The notes under the pieces were generated by a model that did not search any database, was not told the origin of the DNA, and saw only the letters and a program-made list of their open reading frames with translations. Shown here in pieces: positions 1-8,596 of a stretch of 64,000 bases of DNA. The number at the start of each line of letters is the position of its first letter. Position 1 is the stretch's first letter. Source of the DNA: Indolivaga macrotermitis (lineage in GTDB: Bacteria > Bacteroidota > Bacteroidia > Bacteroidales > Dysgonomonadaceae); assembly GCF_900128985.1 (NCBI RefSeq), contig NZ_FQUC01000001.1, forward strand, positions 496,001-560,000, written 5' to 3'. The translations under genes and the position numbers were made by a program.

Positions 1-51
1 TAATAATTAAATATCTAGAGTTGATCAGATCATAACTATATTATAAACTGT

Positions 52-1203
52 TTAAAAAACAATCTGTAATTGAGCCTGTACTACATTGCTGTTTTCTGCT
101 CCCCATTTGTTCGAATAGTCAGAATAAGTGTAGTTTAACTGGAACCTGCATTGAGGAAAGAAGTAGTAATTTAGTCCTAATGTGTAGTCCATAACTTCAC
201 TATTGATATTTTTGTCTTTGTTAAAGTAATCCACTTTACCTACAGCATTAAATTTTTTAGGAATAAGGTAATACATAAGAGATCCGTATACTCCTTCGCG
301 GTCTATACCTCCATCATTTGCTTTAAACCATTCTGCACGGGCAGTTAGACGGTCGGTTTGATAGTCAGAGCTTATTCCCCAACGGTTTCTTACATGGTCT
401 GAAGTTGTTATTCCTCCGTCATTAGAATAAGTTGCCTGCCCGAAATAACCTCCGGCTCCAACTCTAAGTCCTTTTATAGGCTGTACAGTCAATGTACCTG
501 CAAAGTCTTTTGTGTTATTCTGTTCACGAGTAGTTATACCCGATCCCTGAAATACTCCCATCGAGTATTGTAGCAGGTCATGGTTGCCTGTAGGGAATAA
601 AGAACCCGATGCCTGGATACCGATATCGCGGCCTCCATTATTTTTGTTATTCTGAAGTTTCATAACATCATCACTCATACTAACCAAACTCGATATAGTA
701 CGAGAATATACGACGGTTTCGAGATTAGTAAGGCTTATCTGGTTTTCGAAAGAAAACGGAACCTTGAATTGCCCTGCCCGGATATTAAATGCTTTAGTCG
801 GCGTCCAATCAAGATAAAGTTCGTGTAAAAGAGGGTCTACCAACTCAGCCATAACAAAGTAGCCGATTGTGTTGGTAAGCTGTCCGCCCATATTCAGGAA
901 TACGACACGTGGCTCAAAGTCATGTTTTACATTAGATACATCACTGTATTTGTATAAAAGCATTCCATATCCTCCAAATTTCATATAAGGTGTATTAAAA
1001 GCATCCCTTACTTTATCAACCTTCTGTGTAAATGAAGCAGGCTGACTCTGTTTATTATCCTCCTGAGCAATCTGATCAGCTTCCTGTTGCGTGAGGATTT
1101 GCTTATCTACCAATTTCTTTAGTAAAGCACTGTCATCGCTCTTTTGTCCGAAGGCGCACAAGAACGATAAAAGCATAGTTCCTGATAGTAAAAGTTTCTT
1201 CAT
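52..1203 (-). CDS. Outer-membrane porin, phosphate-selective O/P type
   Basis: This 383-residue protein looks like a beta-barrel porin of the phosphate-selective porin O and P family, probably forming an outer-membrane channel for anions or phosphate-like solutes. It starts with a signal peptide of about 19 residues (MKKLLLSGTMLLSFLCAFGQ). A short polar stretch at residues 22-60 may form a coiled coil or trimerisation segment. The rest alternates aromatic and polar residues as barrel strands do, including a LYLDWTPTKAFNIRAGQFKVP-type strand-turn typical of the family, and it ends in a hydrophobic C-terminal strand with a final Phe (QLQIVF). It is a lone gene with about 250 bases to its upstream neighbour cdsA. 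The family call is fairly secure; the transported solute is not visible from sequence. Confidence 0.8.
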   Translation of the reverse strand: MKKLLLSGTMLLSFLCAFGQKSDDSALLKKLVDKQILTQQEADQIAQEDNKQSQPASFTQKVDKVRDAFNTPYMKFGGYGMLLYKYSDVSNVKHDFEPRVVFLNMGGQLTNTIGYFVMAELVDPLLHELYLDWTPTKAFNIRAGQFKVPFSFENQISLTNLETVVYSRTISSLVSMSDDVMKLQNNKNNGGRDIGIQASGSLFPTGNHDLLQYSMGVFQGSGITTREQNNTKDFAGTLTVQPIKGLRVGAGGYFGQATYSNDGGITTSDHVRNRWGISSDYQTDRLTARAEWFKANDGGIDREGVYGSLMYYLIPKKFNAVGKVDYFNKDKNINSEVMDYTLGLNYYFFPQCRFQLNYTYSDYSNKWGAENSNVVQAQLQIVF

Positions 1204-1455
1204 GGTCAGAATATTTTTATGGAAAATAGTTGTTTTGAGATTAGTTACAAGAGAGAAAGCTGCTTAATTTGTCTTTAAGTTTTTGATTTATAATAAGTGT
1301 TATCTTACGAATGATTACCTAATTGTTTGTACTTATTGCCTGCATTAGACGTGCTAATTTAGTAAAAAAATGCAAAAAAATAAATATATTCATGAAAATA
1401 TATTCACATAGAGGCTTTTTAAGCTATAGGAAGGGGCGATGAATTTTCTAGAAAC

Positions 1456-2307
1456 TTAAGGATTAATGAAGAATGAAACGACTTCGAGATAGATAAAAAG
1501 TGCAGGTATTGAAAATATCACACTATCTATCCGGTCTAAGATACCCCCATGTCCGGGGAGAACACTACCGGAATCTTTTACATTTAAAGTCCGTTTTATC
1601 AGCGATTCGATGAGGTCTCCAAGCGTACCGACAGATATCATTACAATAGCGAATCCTATCCATGCCCACAAAGGTAGCTGTGCATAAAATTGAGCATATA
1701 CTACAGCAGCACCGATAGAAAAGATAGCACCACCGATAAATCCTTCCCATGATTTCTTTGGAGAAATACGTTCAAATAGCCGATGTTTACCGAATAATGA
1801 TCCGGCAAGATAAGCAAATGAGTCGTTTACCCAAATAAACACGAATAGCGCAAGTAAAAATGCATGGTGATACTCGTTATTAACCATATCATATTTGAAT
1901 GCCAGATAATTGAGTAAAGATAAAGGGATAGCTATATATATCTGGCCTAAAACAGCATAAGCTAAAGATAGGATAGGGTTGGGATGTTTCAAATATAATT
2001 CTGAGATAAAGAGTATTAACAGATACAGGGCATAAGGAGCCAATAAAATCAAGGATTGATTAGTACAGGAGAAAAAGAAATAAGAGCTGATAAACAGGCA
2101 CAATCCTCCGATTGTATTTAACACCTTACTCAAAGGTACCTTGCCCACCTTACTCAGTAATCCGTAAAATTCATAGAGCGCATAAGCTGTGAGGATTGAG
2201 AATACGATCAGAAAAGAATATTGATTGAATAGGATACCTCCAACAAGGAGCCCAATAAATATTAGTCCTGTAAATATGCGGGTTCCGAGATTTTTTAGAT
2301 TAAGCAC
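1456..2307 (-). CDS. cdsA: Phosphatidate cytidylyltransferase
   Basis: CdsA makes CDP-diacylglycerol from phosphatidic acid and CTP at the inner membrane, the branch point for phospholipid synthesis. The 283-residue protein is almost entirely hydrophobic, with about eight predicted membrane segments. Near the C-terminus (about residues 232-262) it carries the family signature, seen here as LIKRTLNVKD followed by HGGILDRID, which includes the metal- and substrate-binding Asp residues. Length is normal for the family. It is the last gene of a minus-strand group rsfS-ftsH-cdsA, an order common in Bacteroidota. A hairpin between ftsH and cdsA (2370-2400) suggests that cdsA is at least partly transcribed separately from ftsH. 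Confidence 0.95.
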   Translation of the reverse strand: MLNLKNLGTRIFTGLIFIGLLVGGILFNQYSFLIVFSILTAYALYEFYGLLSKVGKVPLSKVLNTIGGLCLFISSYFFFSCTNQSLILLAPYALYLLILFISELYLKHPNPILSLAYAVLGQIYIAIPLSLLNYLAFKYDMVNNEYHHAFLLALFVFIWVNDSFAYLAGSLFGKHRLFERISPKKSWEGFIGGAIFSIGAAVVYAQFYAQLPLWAWIGFAIVMISVGTLGDLIESLIKRTLNVKDSGSVLPGHGGILDRIDSVIFSIPALFIYLEVVSFFINP

Positions 2308-2369
2308 TATTGAGTCTTTTTTTACAAGATTATATAACCGTTGTACTGTTGATTGTGCAAATATAATGA

Positions 2370-2400
2370 AAAAGGTATAGTTTACTGAACTATACCTTTT
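2370..2400 (-). terminator. Rho-independent terminator downstream of ftsH
   Basis: A perfect 13-bp inverted repeat (2370-2382 with 2388-2400, five-base loop) lies 25 bases after the ftsH stop codon. Read on the minus strand, its right arm ends in a T-run (ACCTTTTTCATT). Confidence 0.8.
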
Positions 2401-2424
2401 ATCATTATAATAATTTTAGAGAAT

Positions 2425-4488
2425 TTACTCTTTTATCTCGGGTTTATCTTCTGATGGAGTAGTGGGAGCAGAAATAGCACTTTCGTCTGTAGCTACTATT
2501 TGTCCTTCGTTATTCGACTCCTCTTCTTTTTCCTCCAATTTACTCAACTCCTGTTGGTGTTCCGCTTCTTTCAGTATTTCTTCTGAACGCGAAATCCATT
2601 GGCGTCGACCAAATATTGTTTTCAGGTCATCCGAGAAAATAACTTCTTTCTCCAAAAGGAGATCGGCAAGCTTATTATGTCCTTCCGAATGTTGGCGCAA
2701 CAATTCTTTCGCCCTCTCATACTGTGAGTTGATCATCTCTTGTACTTCTTTGTCTATCACAAGGGCTGTCTCTTCACTGTATGGTTTGCTGAATCCGTAA
2801 CTTTGTCCTGACGAATCATAGAAACATAAGTTAGGGATTTTAGGGCTCATACCCATGTAAGATATCATAGCGTATGCCTGTTTCGTAACACGTTCCAGGT
2901 CATTCATTGCTCCGGATGATATTTGTCCTATAAATACCTCTTCAGCAGCACGGCCGCCAAGTAGGGCACACAGTTCATCCAACATTTGTTCTTTTGTTGT
3001 GATCTGTCTTTCTTCTGGTAGATACCAAGCCGCCCCTAAGGCTTTTCCACGTGGTACAATTGTAACCTTTACTAATGGATCGGCATGTTCGAGAAACCAG
3101 CTTAAAGTAGCATGTCCTGCTTCGTGAATGGCGATTGTTTTGCGCTCATTCAGAGTCGTTACCTTACTCTTTTTTTCAAGTCCGCCTACAATACGGTCAA
3201 TTGCACTTGTAAAGTCACTTTCGGTAACTACTTTTTTGTGATTACGGGCAGCTATTAATGCAGCCTCGTTACACACATTGGCAATATCCGCTCCAGAGAA
3301 TCCGGGAGTTTGGCGGGCAAGAAACTCTATGTCTACAGTATCATCTATCTTGATAGGGCGAAGATGTACTTTAAATATCTGTTTACGGTCATTTAAATCC
3401 GGTAGATCTACATATATCTGACGGTCGAAACGGCCTGCGCGTAACAAAGCTTTATCCAATATATCAGCACGGTTTGTAGCGGCTAATACGATAACTCCAC
3501 TATTAGTTCCGAAACCATCCATTTCGGTTAGTAACTGATTCAATGTATTTTCCCGCTCGTCATTTGAGCCCATATTCGGGTTCTTTCCACGTGCACGCCC
3601 AATTGCATCTATTTCGTCGATGAATATGATACATGGAGCTTTTTCTTTAGCCTGCTTGAACAGGTCTCTTACACGTGAAGCCCCAACTCCGACAAACATT
3701 TCAACAAAGTCTGAACCCGACATTGAGAAGAACGGAACATCTGCTTCTCCTGCAACAGCTTTGGCTAATAAGGTTTTACCTGTTCCCGGAGGTCCTACAA
3801 GAAGGGCTCCTTTAGGAATCTTAGCCCCTATTTCGGTGTAACGGGATGCGTTGCGTAAAAATTCCACCATTTCTTCCAGCTCTTCTTTTGCTTCGGCAAG
3901 TCCGGCTACATCTTTGAAAGTTATTTTAGCATCAGAGCCTTTATCATATAATTGGGCTTTCGATTTTCCAACACTGAATACTCCGCCACCGCCTCCGGAG
4001 CCTCCTCCTGACATACGGCGCATAATGTAAATCCAGATACCGATAAGTAAGATAAACGGTAGGAATCCGATTAATATATCAGTGAAATCCGATCCTGTTT
4101 CGTAACTTACATCTATCTTGTATTTGTTGTTAGCGATAACTTTATCGTAAAAATCAGAAAACTTATCGGCGGAAGGTATGCTCACGATAATAGAAGGATC
4201 ACTACCTATTTTAGCAGGATCTTCGTTAAACACGTGTTGTACCGAATCTTTTCGGATATATGCCTGAAGTGAATTTTTCTTGTTGAACACGACGATGCGC
4301 TCCACACAATTTTCTTCGGTGTACTTTTGGAAGTCAGACCAGCCAACCTCTTTCACCATGGCATTCTGTGAAAAGAAATATATCCCGATAATAGATGCTA
4401 GCAGGATAATATATATCCAGTAGCTGGAAATTGGTATTTTGGGGCCTTTACCTTTAGGTAATGGATTATTATTGTTTTTATTTTCCAT
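2425..4488 (-). CDS. ftsH: ATP-dependent zinc metalloprotease FtsH
   Basis: FtsH is the membrane-anchored AAA+ protease that degrades misfolded and regulatory membrane proteins. The 687-residue protein has a membrane segment at about residues 22-41, an extracytoplasmic domain, a second membrane segment at about 137-157, and a Gly-rich linker. The AAA domain follows, with Walker A GPPGTGKT near residue 231, Walker B IIFIDEID near 288, and an arginine-finger region. The zinc protease motif HEAGH lies near residue 454, with the third zinc ligand in the [12 protein letters not shown] segment. The C-terminal 40 residues form an acidic tail of low complexity. All catalytic residues are present. It is downstream of rsfS (99 bases apart) and upstream of cdsA. 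Confidence 0.98.
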   Translation of the reverse strand: MENKNNNNPLPKGKGPKIPISSYWIYIILLASIIGIYFFSQNAMVKEVGWSDFQKYTEENCVERIVVFNKKNSLQAYIRKDSVQHVFNEDPAKIGSDPSIIVSIPSADKFSDFYDKVIANNKYKIDVSYETGSDFTDILIGFLPFILLIGIWIYIMRRMSGGGSGGGGGVFSVGKSKAQLYDKGSDAKITFKDVAGLAEAKEELEEMVEFLRNASRYTEIGAKIPKGALLVGPPGTGKTLLAKAVAGEADVPFFSMSGSDFVEMFVGVGASRVRDLFKQAKEKAPCIIFIDEIDAIGRARGKNPNMGSNDERENTLNQLLTEMDGFGTNSGVIVLAATNRADILDKALLRAGRFDRQIYVDLPDLNDRKQIFKVHLRPIKIDDTVDIEFLARQTPGFSGADIANVCNEAALIAARNHKKVVTESDFTSAIDRIVGGLEKKSKVTTLNERKTIAIHEAGHATLSWFLEHADPLVKVTIVPRGKALGAAWYLPEERQITTKEQMLDELCALLGGRAAEEVFIGQISSGAMNDLERVTKQAYAMISYMGMSPKIPNLCFYDSSGQSYGFSKPYSEETALVIDKEVQEMINSQYERAKELLRQHSEGHNKLADLLLEKEVIFSDDLKTIFGRRQWISRSEEILKEAEHQQELSKLEEKEEESNNEGQIVATDESAISAPTTPSEDKPEIKE

Positions 4489-4587
4489 ATAAATTAAAGA
4501 AGGAACATCTTTTGTTCTTGAATTAAATTAATGTTATGGTTCCGCTTATTCATAACATTTCATTTATTTGATTGTTCAGCCCAAATT

Positions 4588-4947
4588 TTAATCTATGTCT
4601 GGTATTTGTTCTAGTTTGGCATCAGCCCATAGATGTTCCAAGTCATAGAATTCGCGGAGTTCGGGAATGAATATATGAACAATTACTGTGCCATAGTCTA
4701 TTCCGATCCATCTGGATTCGCGTAAACCATCGATAGAAATGGGTTTTTCTTTTGTTTTCTTTTTTATATTGTCTACTACTTCGTCAGCAATGGCTGATAC
4801 CTGAATTGGAGTGTTTCCTTCACAGATAACAAAATATTTACATATTGCTCCCGGTAATTCGGACAAATCGACAGTGACAATACTTTTCGCTTTTCTATCC
4901 TGACACGCAGCGATTATATGATTTACAAGATTTTTTTCTTCGTTCAT
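4588..4947 (-). CDS. rsfS: Ribosome silencing factor RsfS
   Basis: RsfS (DUF143 family) binds ribosomal protein uL14 and blocks joining of the ribosomal subunits when nutrients are short. The 119-residue length is typical. Family features visible are the segment KYFVICEGNTPIQVSAIAD, the motif ESRWIGIDYGTVIVHIF, and the closing segment REFYDLEHLWADA. It is first in a minus-strand group with ftsH and cdsA. A Bacteroidota -7 box (5065-5072) lies about 120 bases upstream. Confidence 0.95.
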   Translation of the reverse strand: MNEEKNLVNHIIAACQDRKAKSIVTVDLSELPGAICKYFVICEGNTPIQVSAIADEVVDNIKKKTKEKPISIDGLRESRWIGIDYGTVIVHIFIPELREFYDLEHLWADAKLEQIPDID

Positions 4948-5064
4948 TCTTTTTACAAATCTATTTTATCTAAGTTCTTTATTGACGCAAGAATACCTTT
5001 AACATTTCTGCAAATTGTTGTAATTGTTAGAACAACCATTGGTACAGAGGTTTTGACTGACTTG

Positions 5065-5072
5065 CAAAGATA
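5065..5072 (-). promoter_or_regulatory. Putative -7 box for rsfS-ftsH
   Basis: The minus strand reads TATCTTTG, matching the Bacteroidota -7 consensus TAnnTTTG. No good TTTG -33 box was found at the usual 19-21 base spacing, so this is tentative. Confidence 0.4.
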
Positions 5073-5160
5073 ATTGTTTTTTATTTTATAGGCGCTATAA
5101 ATACCGATAGTACAGTTTTATTAAGGATAAAAAGTATCAATTAATTTGATTCTTTAACTA

Positions 5161-5194
5161 AAAAAGAGAACAGAATACCGTCTGTTCTCTTTTT
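5161..5194 (-). terminator. Terminator after the S1/P1 nuclease gene
   Basis: A 14-bp perfect inverted repeat (5161-5174 with 5181-5194, six-base loop) lies 20 bases after the stop codon of the nuclease gene. The T-rich arm is at the 3' end on either strand. Confidence 0.8.
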
Positions 5195-5213
5195 GCTATA
5201 GCTTTTATTCTGT

Positions 5214-6005
5214 TTATTTGAAAACCTGATCTAATATGGCTGCAAGACGCAAACCTGCTTTTTGCAACTGAAGCTCCATCGCTGTCTTGTATTTGTAGCT
5301 ATAATCGAAGGATAGGCGGTCTTCGTTATTAACGCCGGCATACACTTCATTGGCAAGAGTATGAGACTCGTAAAGCCAATCTTCGAGAGTACCTGCTTGT
5401 AACTCTTTTTTCTTCTCTTTCGGGATAATATTCAGAATATGTGAGTATTCAGTATAGCTGTACTTTTCGAAATCGATGAGTTTAGAGTCCCAAACCGAGT
5501 GCAGATTACTTTTGTCACTGAACCAAAGCACCGAAATACGGTTTCCGCCCAAGTCTTCTTCACAACCAACGTGCATGGGCTGGTGTGCATCTCCTATCAA
5601 GTGGATTAGAAAGATCAGTGCTACTCTTTTCTGTTCAGGTGAAGAAACATTATCTGCGATAGTTCGTTCCAATTTAGGGATTTCGCTATAAATGTTTTCT
5701 TGTTTTACGCTCTGAATATAAGCAATGAAATCTTCTTTCGATTGGTTTCTCGGAGCATTTACGTAATGCCAGATAAATGTATTATCCCACTGACCGGTTT
5801 TGTCCGACTTGATAAAATCAGGCCAATTAGCCCAATATGCCATCGGGAGGTTATCGAGTAACCGTGCTATTTTCTTCTGAGTTCCCGATTTGATATTCTG
5901 TTCAGCTATATCTGCTACAACCCTATGACCGGTTGTGCCCCATGCCAGAAGTTCGCCCGGAATCAGTATACAAATAAGAAGGCTTAAATAAAATATTTTT
6001 TTCAT
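5214..6005 (-). CDS. Secreted S1/P1-type zinc nuclease
   Basis: This 263-residue exported protein belongs to the S1/P1 nuclease family (fold shared with phospholipase C), which cleaves single-stranded nucleic acids and removes 3' phosphates using three zinc ions. The signal peptide should be cut just before W22, which matters because the N-terminal Trp of the mature enzyme is itself a zinc ligand in this family. The other expected ligands are visible: H27 in WGTTGHR, H80, the HLIGDAHQPMH cluster (H135, D139, H145) and HSVWD (H169, D173). The set looks complete, so the enzyme is probably active in periplasmic or external nucleic-acid scavenging. It follows murF by 22 bases and likely shares its transcript, although no functional link is evident. 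Confidence 0.93.
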   Translation of the reverse strand: MKKIFYLSLLICILIPGELLAWGTTGHRVVADIAEQNIKSGTQKKIARLLDNLPMAYWANWPDFIKSDKTGQWDNTFIWHYVNAPRNQSKEDFIAYIQSVKQENIYSEIPKLERTIADNVSSPEQKRVALIFLIHLIGDAHQPMHVGCEEDLGGNRISVLWFSDKSNLHSVWDSKLIDFEKYSYTEYSHILNIIPKEKKKELQAGTLEDWLYESHTLANEVYAGVNNEDRLSFDYSYKYKTAMELQLQKAGLRLAAILDQVFK

Positions 6006-6027
6006 TAGTAATACTATTTGTTTTTCA

Positions 6028-7317
6028 TTACAACAAATCTACACATTTTTCCAGTTGGATACCCCTCGATCCTTTAATTAAAATGTTCTTATCAACCAAC
6101 GGTTTTTCTTTCAGATAGGATAGGAATGTCTCCAGATCTTTAAATTTAGGCAGATCGGTATGAGTCCTATTGAAATTCTCCCCGATAAAGAAAGCATCTT
6201 TGATTCCGTTTGATGTAACCAGATCTACAATGGTTTGATGTTCCATTGCTGCATCCGGACCTAATTCGCGCATATCTCCCAAAATCACGGCTTTGTTCGG
6301 GATTGCCAACTTTACAAAGTTCTGCAAAGCAGCATTCATGCTTGTCGGGTTTGCATTGTAAGCATCGATAACAAGCGTGTTTTTTGCTGTCTTTTTTAAC
6401 TGGGAACGATTATTTGTTGGGATATAATCAGTGATGGCTTCATTTATTTTCACTTTTTTTACTCCAAAATACTTTCCTATGGTTACAGCAGCTAATACAT
6501 TTGATAAATTATATTCGCCAATGAGATGAGTCCGAACCAGGTGGTCGTCTTTCGAGAATTGCCAGATAAAACTCATGTAAGGATCATTCGATACAACTTT
6601 TCCTCTGACAAATAAGCCTTCTCCCTGTCCGTATTGGATTGTAGTGAGCCCATCGGATAATCCAACCAGTAATTCATTATTAGCGTCAATGAATATTTTA
6701 CCGTCTTTACGGGTTCTGATATAGTCGTATAGCTCCGATTTTGTTTTTATGATATTTTCGTATGATCCGAAACCTTCGATATGAGCATGTCCGATATTGG
6801 TTATTAAGCCGAATGTGGGATCAGCAATTTCAGCAAGAACTTTGATTTCACCAACATGACTGGCTCCCATCTCTATTACGGCAATTTCGTGCTTTTTGCT
6901 CATCTTGAGGAGTGTAAGCGGCACTCCTATATGATTGTTGAGGTTACCTTGAGTCGATAGTACATCAAATTCTTTTGCCAAAACAGCAGTTATCAGTTCT
7001 TTAGATGTAGTTTTCCCGTTACTCCCTGTAATTGCTATTACCGGAATCGTAAATTTAGACCGGTGCAAATGTGCCAGATCTTGTAATGTTTTTAATGTGT
7101 CATCAACCAATAATATGTTTTTGGATTTATCTGCAAATTTCGCCTCGTCTACTATGGCATAACTGCAACCTAGCTCAATCGCTTTGGCTGCATATTCGTT
7201 TCCATTGAAATTGGCGCCTTTTAAAGCAAAAAAAATCGAGTCTTTAGGGCAGTTGCGGGTATCGGTAGTTATTGTGGGATGTTGCTTAAATATTTCGTAT
7301 AAGCGTTCTATTTCCAT
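6028..7317 (-). CDS. murF: UDP-MurNAc-tripeptide--D-Ala-D-Ala ligase MurF
   Basis: MurF adds D-Ala-D-Ala to the UDP-MurNAc tripeptide, the last cytoplasmic step of peptidoglycan precursor synthesis. The 429-residue protein has the three Mur-ligase domains: an N-terminal substrate domain (about 1-90), a central ATPase domain with P-loop GSNGKTT at 98-104, and a C-terminal domain containing VIDAYNANPTSM and ILGDMRELG. Length is usual. It is followed after 22 bases by the nuclease gene. It is isolated from other mur genes, which is common for murF in Bacteroidota. Confidence 0.97.
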   Translation of the reverse strand: MEIERLYEIFKQHPTITTDTRNCPKDSIFFALKGANFNGNEYAAKAIELGCSYAIVDEAKFADKSKNILLVDDTLKTLQDLAHLHRSKFTIPVIAITGSNGKTTSKELITAVLAKEFDVLSTQGNLNNHIGVPLTLLKMSKKHEIAVIEMGASHVGEIKVLAEIADPTFGLITNIGHAHIEGFGSYENIIKTKSELYDYIRTRKDGKIFIDANNELLVGLSDGLTTIQYGQGEGLFVRGKVVSNDPYMSFIWQFSKDDHLVRTHLIGEYNLSNVLAAVTIGKYFGVKKVKINEAITDYIPTNNRSQLKKTAKNTLVIDAYNANPTSMNAALQNFVKLAIPNKAVILGDMRELGPDAAMEHQTIVDLVTSNGIKDAFFIGENFNRTHTDLPKFKDLETFLSYLKEKPLVDKNILIKGSRGIQLEKCVDLL

Positions 7318-7510
7318 TGTGGTATTTAATTATTGATATGTGTATACAAAATAAATACTTTTATCTTTCATTTTGAAGTTTCTCTGGTACTAACTTTCGC
7401 TAGAATTATTAAAATAAACTAAGATTCTGGATTCTTGATTGTTATTTGAATCTGCTTTGTAAGTTGTTATTTGTGAGTATATTTTGATATTAATCTGCTT
7501 TTCTAGAATA

Positions 7511-7542
7511 AAAAAACCAGGATAAACAATTGTCTATCCTGG
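7511..7542 (-). terminator. Terminator after the greA-HIT pair
   Basis: The inverted repeat CCAGGATA (7517-7524) pairs with TATCCTGG (7535-7542), followed on the minus strand by a run of seven Ts (TTTTTTTATTC). It lies about 20 bases after the HIT gene. Confidence 0.85.
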
Positions 7543-7563
7543 CAGATTCTTACGAATATCCTT

Positions 7564-7965
7564 TTATAATTTAGCGAACTCTGTCGCAATAGCATCTGCT
7601 ATTCTTTCAAATTCTTCTTTCTCCAGTGATAATCCCGGATTGGAAAGGTTCATGTCCGATTCTTTATTGATCGGGATCAAATGTATGTGAGCATGTGGTA
7701 CTTCTAATCCAACAACCATAACACCTACTCTTTGGCATGGTATTGCATTTGATATAGCTTTGGCTACTTTTTTACTGTAAACCATCATCTCTGCTAATAA
7801 TTCGTCACTTAAGTCGAAAATATAATCTGTTTCTTCCTTTGGAACTACTAATACGTGGCCTTTGGCCATAGGATCAATGTCCAGAAATGCAAAGAATTTA
7901 TCGCTTTCAGCTATTTTGTAAGATGGAAGATCACCTTTTACTATTTTAGAAAAAATGCTCGACAT
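7564..7965 (-). CDS. HIT family nucleotide-binding protein
   Basis: This 133-residue protein is a histidine-triad (Hint/PKCI branch) nucleotide-binding hydrolase, a family that hydrolyses adenosine phosphoramidates and related adducts. The catalytic triad motif HAHIHLIP is at residues 91-98, and the N-terminal IFSKIVKGDLPSYKI segment is typical of the family. Exact substrate cannot be read from sequence. It starts 13 bases after greA on the same strand and shares its terminator, so the two are almost certainly co-transcribed. Confidence 0.93.
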   Translation of the reverse strand: MSSIFSKIVKGDLPSYKIAESDKFFAFLDIDPMAKGHVLVVPKEETDYIFDLSDELLAEMMVYSKKVAKAISNAIPCQRVGVMVVGLEVPHAHIHLIPINKESDMNLSNPGLSLEKEEFERIADAIATEFAKL

Positions 7966-7978
7966 TTTTATTATATTT

Positions 7979-8449
7979 TTAGATGGAGATATCTACAACT
8001 TCAAATGATACAATTCCGTTCGGAACTTTTATTTCGGCTACTTCACCGACTTTTTTACCTAATAATCCTTGTGCAATAGGAGTGTTTACAGCTATTTTAT
8101 TCTCTTTGAGATTAGCCTCACTCTCAGCAACCAGAGTATAGGTCATCTGCTGGTTGTTTTTAGTATTCTTGATAGTAACTTTATTTAGAATTTGCACAGA
8201 ATCAGTACCGATAGAATTCTTATCTATCAGGCGTGCACTCGCAAATAAATTTTTTAATTGAGCAATCTTAGCTTCAAGAATGCCTTGAGCTTCTTTTGCT
8301 GCATCGTATTCAGCATTTTCAGATAGGTCGCCTTTGTCGCGGGCTTCGGCTATCTGTTTTGAGATCTTAGGTCTCTCTACTGTTTCCAAGAGGTTGATTT
8401 CTTCTTTCAACTTCTCGTAACCTTCTTCGGTCATATAAGCAACAGCCAT
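7979..8449 (-). CDS. greA: Transcription elongation factor GreA
   Basis: GreA enters the secondary channel of RNA polymerase and stimulates cleavage of the backtracked transcript. The 156-residue protein has an N-terminal coiled coil (about residues 8-75), with the acidic tip region DKGDLSENAEYDAAKEAQ that carries the catalytic Asp/Glu pair, then a C-terminal FKBP-like domain (IAQGLLGKKVGEVAEI). Length is standard. A strong promoter and an immediately following hairpin lie upstream (see 8491-8581), so its expression may be controlled by premature termination. Confidence 0.97.
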   Translation of the reverse strand: MAVAYMTEEGYEKLKEEINLLETVERPKISKQIAEARDKGDLSENAEYDAAKEAQGILEAKIAQLKNLFASARLIDKNSIGTDSVQILNKVTIKNTKNNQQMTYTLVAESEANLKENKIAVNTPIAQGLLGKKVGEVAEIKVPNGIVSFEVVDISI

Positions 8450-8490
8450 AGCAAAATGTTAATTATAAATTATTACTCTTATTTTGTGAC

Positions 8491-8540
8491 AAAAAGAAAA
8501 AGAATCCTCGCCGAATAGACGAGAACTCCTTTTCTTTTTA
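8491..8540 (-). terminator. Hairpin ahead of greA: terminator and possible leader attenuator
   Basis: The arms at 8491-8510 and 8521-8540 pair with a few mismatches. On the minus strand the 3' arm is U-rich (CTTTTTCTTTTT). It can end transcription of the lipoprotein gene at 8597-9757. A well-formed greA promoter lies just upstream (8550-8581), so the greA transcript should also begin right at this hairpin. Confidence 0.7.
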
Positions 8541-8549
8541 TGTCTGATA

Positions 8550-8581
8550 CAAATATATAATTAATTTTTCGAGAAAGCAAA
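8550..8581 (-). promoter_or_regulatory. Bacteroidota-type promoter for greA-HIT
   Basis: On the minus strand, TTTG (8578-8581), 20 bases, then TATATTTG (8550-8557): a full match to the Bacteroidota sigma-ABfr consensus. Predicted transcription start is near 8543-8546. Confidence 0.75.
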
Positions 8582-8596
8582 ACCGAAATGGGCTAT

